In this document: one piece after another, positions 10,686-12,765 of the stretch
Position numbering within the stretch: the stretch's first letter is position 1
How the letters are laid out: the number at the start of each line of letters is the position of its first letter
Origin: CAYWKL01 sp964459095
GTDB taxonomy: Bacteria; Patescibacteriota; Microgenomatia; Daviesbacterales; UBA10151
DNA length: 12,765 bases
Direction: 5' to 3'
NCBI GenBank assembly: GCA_964459095.1
Contig: CAYWKL010000025.1
Coordinates: 1-12,765 of the forward strand
Notes under the pieces: generated by a model
Databases searched by the model: none
What the model was told of the DNA's origin: nothing
The model's input: only the letters and a program-made list of their open reading frames with translations
Position numbers and translations under genes: made by a program

Positions 10686-12689
10686 ATGAGAAAATTTAAG
10701 ATTATCTCAAACTTTAAACCTACTGGTGATCAACCGGAGGCTATAGAAAAATTGGCGCGGGGTGTGGAGCAGGGTGAAAAGCACCAGGTTTTGCTTGGGG
10801 TGACAGGAAGCGGTAAAACTTTTACTATGGCAAATGTAATAGAAAAAGTCCAAAGACCAACTTTAGTAATCTCTCATAATAAAACTTTAGCAGGCCAGCT
10901 AGCACAAGAATTTAAATCTATTTTTCCGGAAAATGCTGTTGAGTATTTTGTCTCTTATTATGATTATTACCAGCCTGAAGCTTATATCCCCCAATCAGAT
11001 ACTTATATTGAAAAAGATGCATCTATTAACGAAGAAATAGAAAAGCTTAGGCTTTCTGCAACAACCTCCTTACTCACTAGAAAAGATGTAATAGTTGTAG
11101 CATCAGTTTCTTGTATCTATAACTTAGGTTCACCTGTTGAATACGGCAATGCAATTTTAGAAATTAAGGAAGGGGTGAAATCAGGCTTTGAAGCTATTAT
11201 TAGGCGCCTGACAGATATGTATTACTCAAGGAATGACTATGATTTTGCCCGAGCAACTTTTAGAGTAAAAGGGGACACAATTGATATTTACCCCTCTTAC
11301 TCTGACTCTGCTTTAAGAGTTGAATTTTTAGGAGATAAAATCGAGAGAGTCTCTACCTTGGATCCTGTTTCAGGACAGGGTCTCGCAACGGCCCAAACAA
11401 TAACAGTTTATCCTGCCAAACATTATATAACTCCACAGGAGCGATTGAGACCAGCAATAGCACAAATAGAAGAAGATTTGCGTGTAAGACTTAAAGAACT
11501 AAAAAGCCAGAGTAAATTAATAGAAGCACAAAGATTAGAACAAAAAACCTATTACGATTTGGAGATGATAAAGGAGTTTGGATATTGCAATGGAATTGAG
11601 AATTATTCTAGGTACTTTGATGGCAGAAAACCAGGGGATGCTCCATATTCATTACTTGATTACTTTCCAAAAGATTATTTAATGATTATTGATGAATCCC
11701 ATATTAGCTTGCCTCAAATAAGAGGCATGTACAACGGAGATAGATCCAGAAAAGAAACTTTAATTGAGTTTGGGTTTAGGTTGCCGAGTGCTTTGGATAA
11801 TAGACCTTTAAAATTTGATGAGTTTCAAAGAAGAGTTAACCAAGCAGTTTATGTTAGTGCAACCCCTGATGAATATGAGATTTCTTTAGCAGGAGGAAGA
11901 AAGGGTGTCAAGCTAAATCACCCGGAGGGTGTAGGAATAAATGTGGTGCAGCAGCTGGTTAGACCTACAGGGATTGTGGATCCTGTAGTAGATGTCAGAC
12001 CAACAGATGGACAGATAGCAGATGTAATAAAAGAAGTAGAGGAAAGGGTGAAGCGTAAAGAACGTATTCTTATTACAACATTAACTAAGCGTATGGCAGA
12101 GGATTTGTCTGATTATCTAAAAGACAAAGGCATAAAAGTAAATTACCTTCATTCTGACATTAAGACTTTGGAGAGATCTGATATTCTAAACTCTTTAAGG
12201 CTTGGGGAATATGATGTGATTGTAGGAATTAATCTTTTAAGAGAAGGTTTGGATTTGCCGGAGGTAACATTAGTAGTTATTTTAGATGCAGATAAGGAGG
12301 GTTTTCTTAGATCGAAAACCTCCTTGATCCAAACAATGGGGCGTGCAGCAAGACACACCAACGGAAAAGTAATAATGTATGCAGATACTGTTACAAAATC
12401 AATGAAAGCAGCAATTGATGAAGTGGATAGAAGAAGAGAGTATCAGGTTAAGTTTAATAAAAAACACAAAATTACTCCTAAAAATATTGAAAAAGCGCTA
12501 AGGGATAGACTTATTGAGAAAGTAGAGGAAGAAACTGGCCAGCAAATATTAACTGTTGATGATATACCAATTGGGGAAAGAGAAAGAATAGTTAAAGAAC
12601 TAGAAGCTCAAATGAAAGAAGCAGCAAGTTTACTTGATTTTGAAACTGCAGCTAAATTAAGAGATCAAATTAGAGAGTTAACTATTTAA
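10686..12689 (+). CDS. uvrB: UvrB, excinuclease ABC subunit B
   Basis: This is a full-length UvrB of 667 residues from the chosen start (670 from the ATG at 10677). Numbered from 10677, it has Walker A GVTGSGKT (41-48), the damage-probing beta-hairpin region with FVSYYDYYQPEAYIPQSDTY near 91-110, the Walker B/DEAD-like IIDESH, SATP (helicase motif III), the C-terminal helicase motifs including GINLLREGLDLPEV and QTMGRAARH, and the terminal UVR motif that binds UvrC (LDFETAAKLRDQI). It is the ATP-dependent damage-verification protein of nucleotide excision repair, partnering UvrA and UvrC. Between SATPDEYE and VVQQLVRPTG it carries about 15 more residues than I expect from bacterial UvrB; this stretch (407-419 and flanks) is encoded by the 37-bp repeat also found at 2047-2083. 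ATG 10686 is preferred because the -10 box overlaps ATG 10677. Confidence 0.97.
   Translation: MRKFKIISNFKPTGDQPEAIEKLARGVEQGEKHQVLLGVTGSGKTFTMANVIEKVQRPTLVISHNKTLAGQLAQEFKSIFPENAVEYFVSYYDYYQPEAYIPQSDTYIEKDASINEEIEKLRLSATTSLLTRKDVIVVASVSCIYNLGSPVEYGNAILEIKEGVKSGFEAIIRRLTDMYYSRNDYDFARATFRVKGDTIDIYPSYSDSALRVEFLGDKIERVSTLDPVSGQGLATAQTITVYPAKHYITPQERLRPAIAQIEEDLRVRLKELKSQSKLIEAQRLEQKTYYDLEMIKEFGYCNGIENYSRYFDGRKPGDAPYSLLDYFPKDYLMIIDESHISLPQIRGMYNGDRSRKETLIEFGFRLPSALDNRPLKFDEFQRRVNQAVYVSATPDEYEISLAGGRKGVKLNHPEGVGINVVQQLVRPTGIVDPVVDVRPTDGQIADVIKEVEERVKRKERILITTLTKRMAEDLSDYLKDKGIKVNYLHSDIKTLERSDILNSLRLGEYDVIVGINLLREGLDLPEVTLVVILDADKEGFLRSKTSLIQTMGRAARHTNGKVIMYADTVTKSMKAAIDEVDRRREYQVKFNKKHKITPKNIEKALRDRLIEKVEEETGQQILTVDDIPIGERERIVKELEAQMKEAASLLDFETAAKLRDQIRELTI
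11897..11933. repeat. 37-bp repeat, copy B (in frame inside uvrB)
   Basis: It is identical over 37 bases to 2047-2083, with unrelated flanks. Here it encodes residues 407-419 of UvrB (GRKGVKLNHPEGV), in a place where the family normally has only a short linker between the SATP motif and the QxxRPTG strand. The internal CACCC-GGA-GGGTG palindrome is at 11919-11931. Confidence 0.85.
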
Positions 12690-12694
12690 GAAAT

Positions 12695-12765
12695 TTATCT
12701 TCGTATCCAGGTATGGCGCAGGGATACTAAATCTCCTAAAAGAGATGCTAACTCGATTCCACTCA
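12695..12765 (-). CDS. Possible 3' end of a convergent gene (partial)
   Basis: On the minus strand a frame open from the window edge codes for 22 residues ending in LVSLRHTWIRR and TAA at 12695-12697, only 5 bases from the uvrB stop. The composition is protein-like (SGIELASLLGDLVSL), but other frames here are open too and 71 bases are too few for a firm call. No terminator separates it from uvrB. Confidence 0.3.
   Translation of the reverse strand, partial: SGIELASLLGDLVSLRHTWIRR

Noticed and set aside
2047..11933. The 37-bp direct repeats as attL/attR of an integrated element
   Set aside because: uvrB is intact across copy B and neither half of it appears next to copy A. The genes between are ordinary housekeeping and envelope genes with no integrase.
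12710..12765. tRNA-like stretch at the right edge
   Set aside because: A TCGATTC resembles a T-loop, but the flanking bases do not form a T stem or acceptor arm.

Overview
The window is AT-rich, compact bacterial DNA with short intergenic gaps. The gene set suggests a Candidate Phyla Radiation (Patescibacteria) genome, perhaps a Microgenomates lineage. This rests on the CvpA-CAP fusion, the split GlmU-like pair, the lone RRM protein, the scarcity of Shine-Dalgarno sites and the small membrane-protein-rich operons; no rRNA or other phylogenetic marker is present. The genetic code looks standard, with UGA used as stop and UGG as Trp.

Layout. Bases 1-1128 hold a small unknown gene, tRNA-Glu(UUC), a glycine-rich RRM RNA-binding protein on the minus strand with a long, structured upstream region, and tRNA-Lys(UUU). 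Bases 1304-3770 hold an HD-domain hydrolase facing two minus-strand membrane proteins (an EamA-type transporter and an unknown 7-TM protein). A symmetric 10-bp promoter core at 3777-3786 separates the latter from a five-gene plus-strand operon (3813-7938): CvpA-CAP fusion, membrane-anchored SNase-type nuclease, membrane-anchored DUF192 protein, a degenerate PEP-synthase-like protein and a DedA transporter. All but the PEP-synthase-like protein are membrane or exported proteins, so this looks like a cell-envelope module.

Bases 7935-8505 are the most unusual stretch. A good promoter is followed by a short, apparently leaderless 29-codon ORF, a perfect 25-nt palindrome, and two mutually exclusive hairpins, the second an intrinsic terminator. 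This is the layout of a transcription attenuator. It precedes a small unknown gene that is split by a frame change. The minus strand then carries lexA and a two-gene UDP-sugar pair (GlmU-like nucleotidyltransferase and left-handed beta-helix acyltransferase), and the plus strand carries uvrB. LexA and UvrB together indicate a DNA-damage response, but no operator shared by the two genes could be seen.

Two themes cut across the genes. (1) Several promoters place a -10 box only 6-8 nt before an ATG, so leaderless transcripts seem common. (2) A 37-bp sequence with a CACCC/GGGTG palindrome occurs twice, identically: at the end of the EamA gene, where it supplies the C-terminus and stop, and in frame inside uvrB, where it encodes what looks like an insertion relative to ordinary UvrB. 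A diverged third copy lies in the uvrB/nucleotidyltransferase promoter region. It is the best candidate here for an undescribed short mobile or palindromic element.
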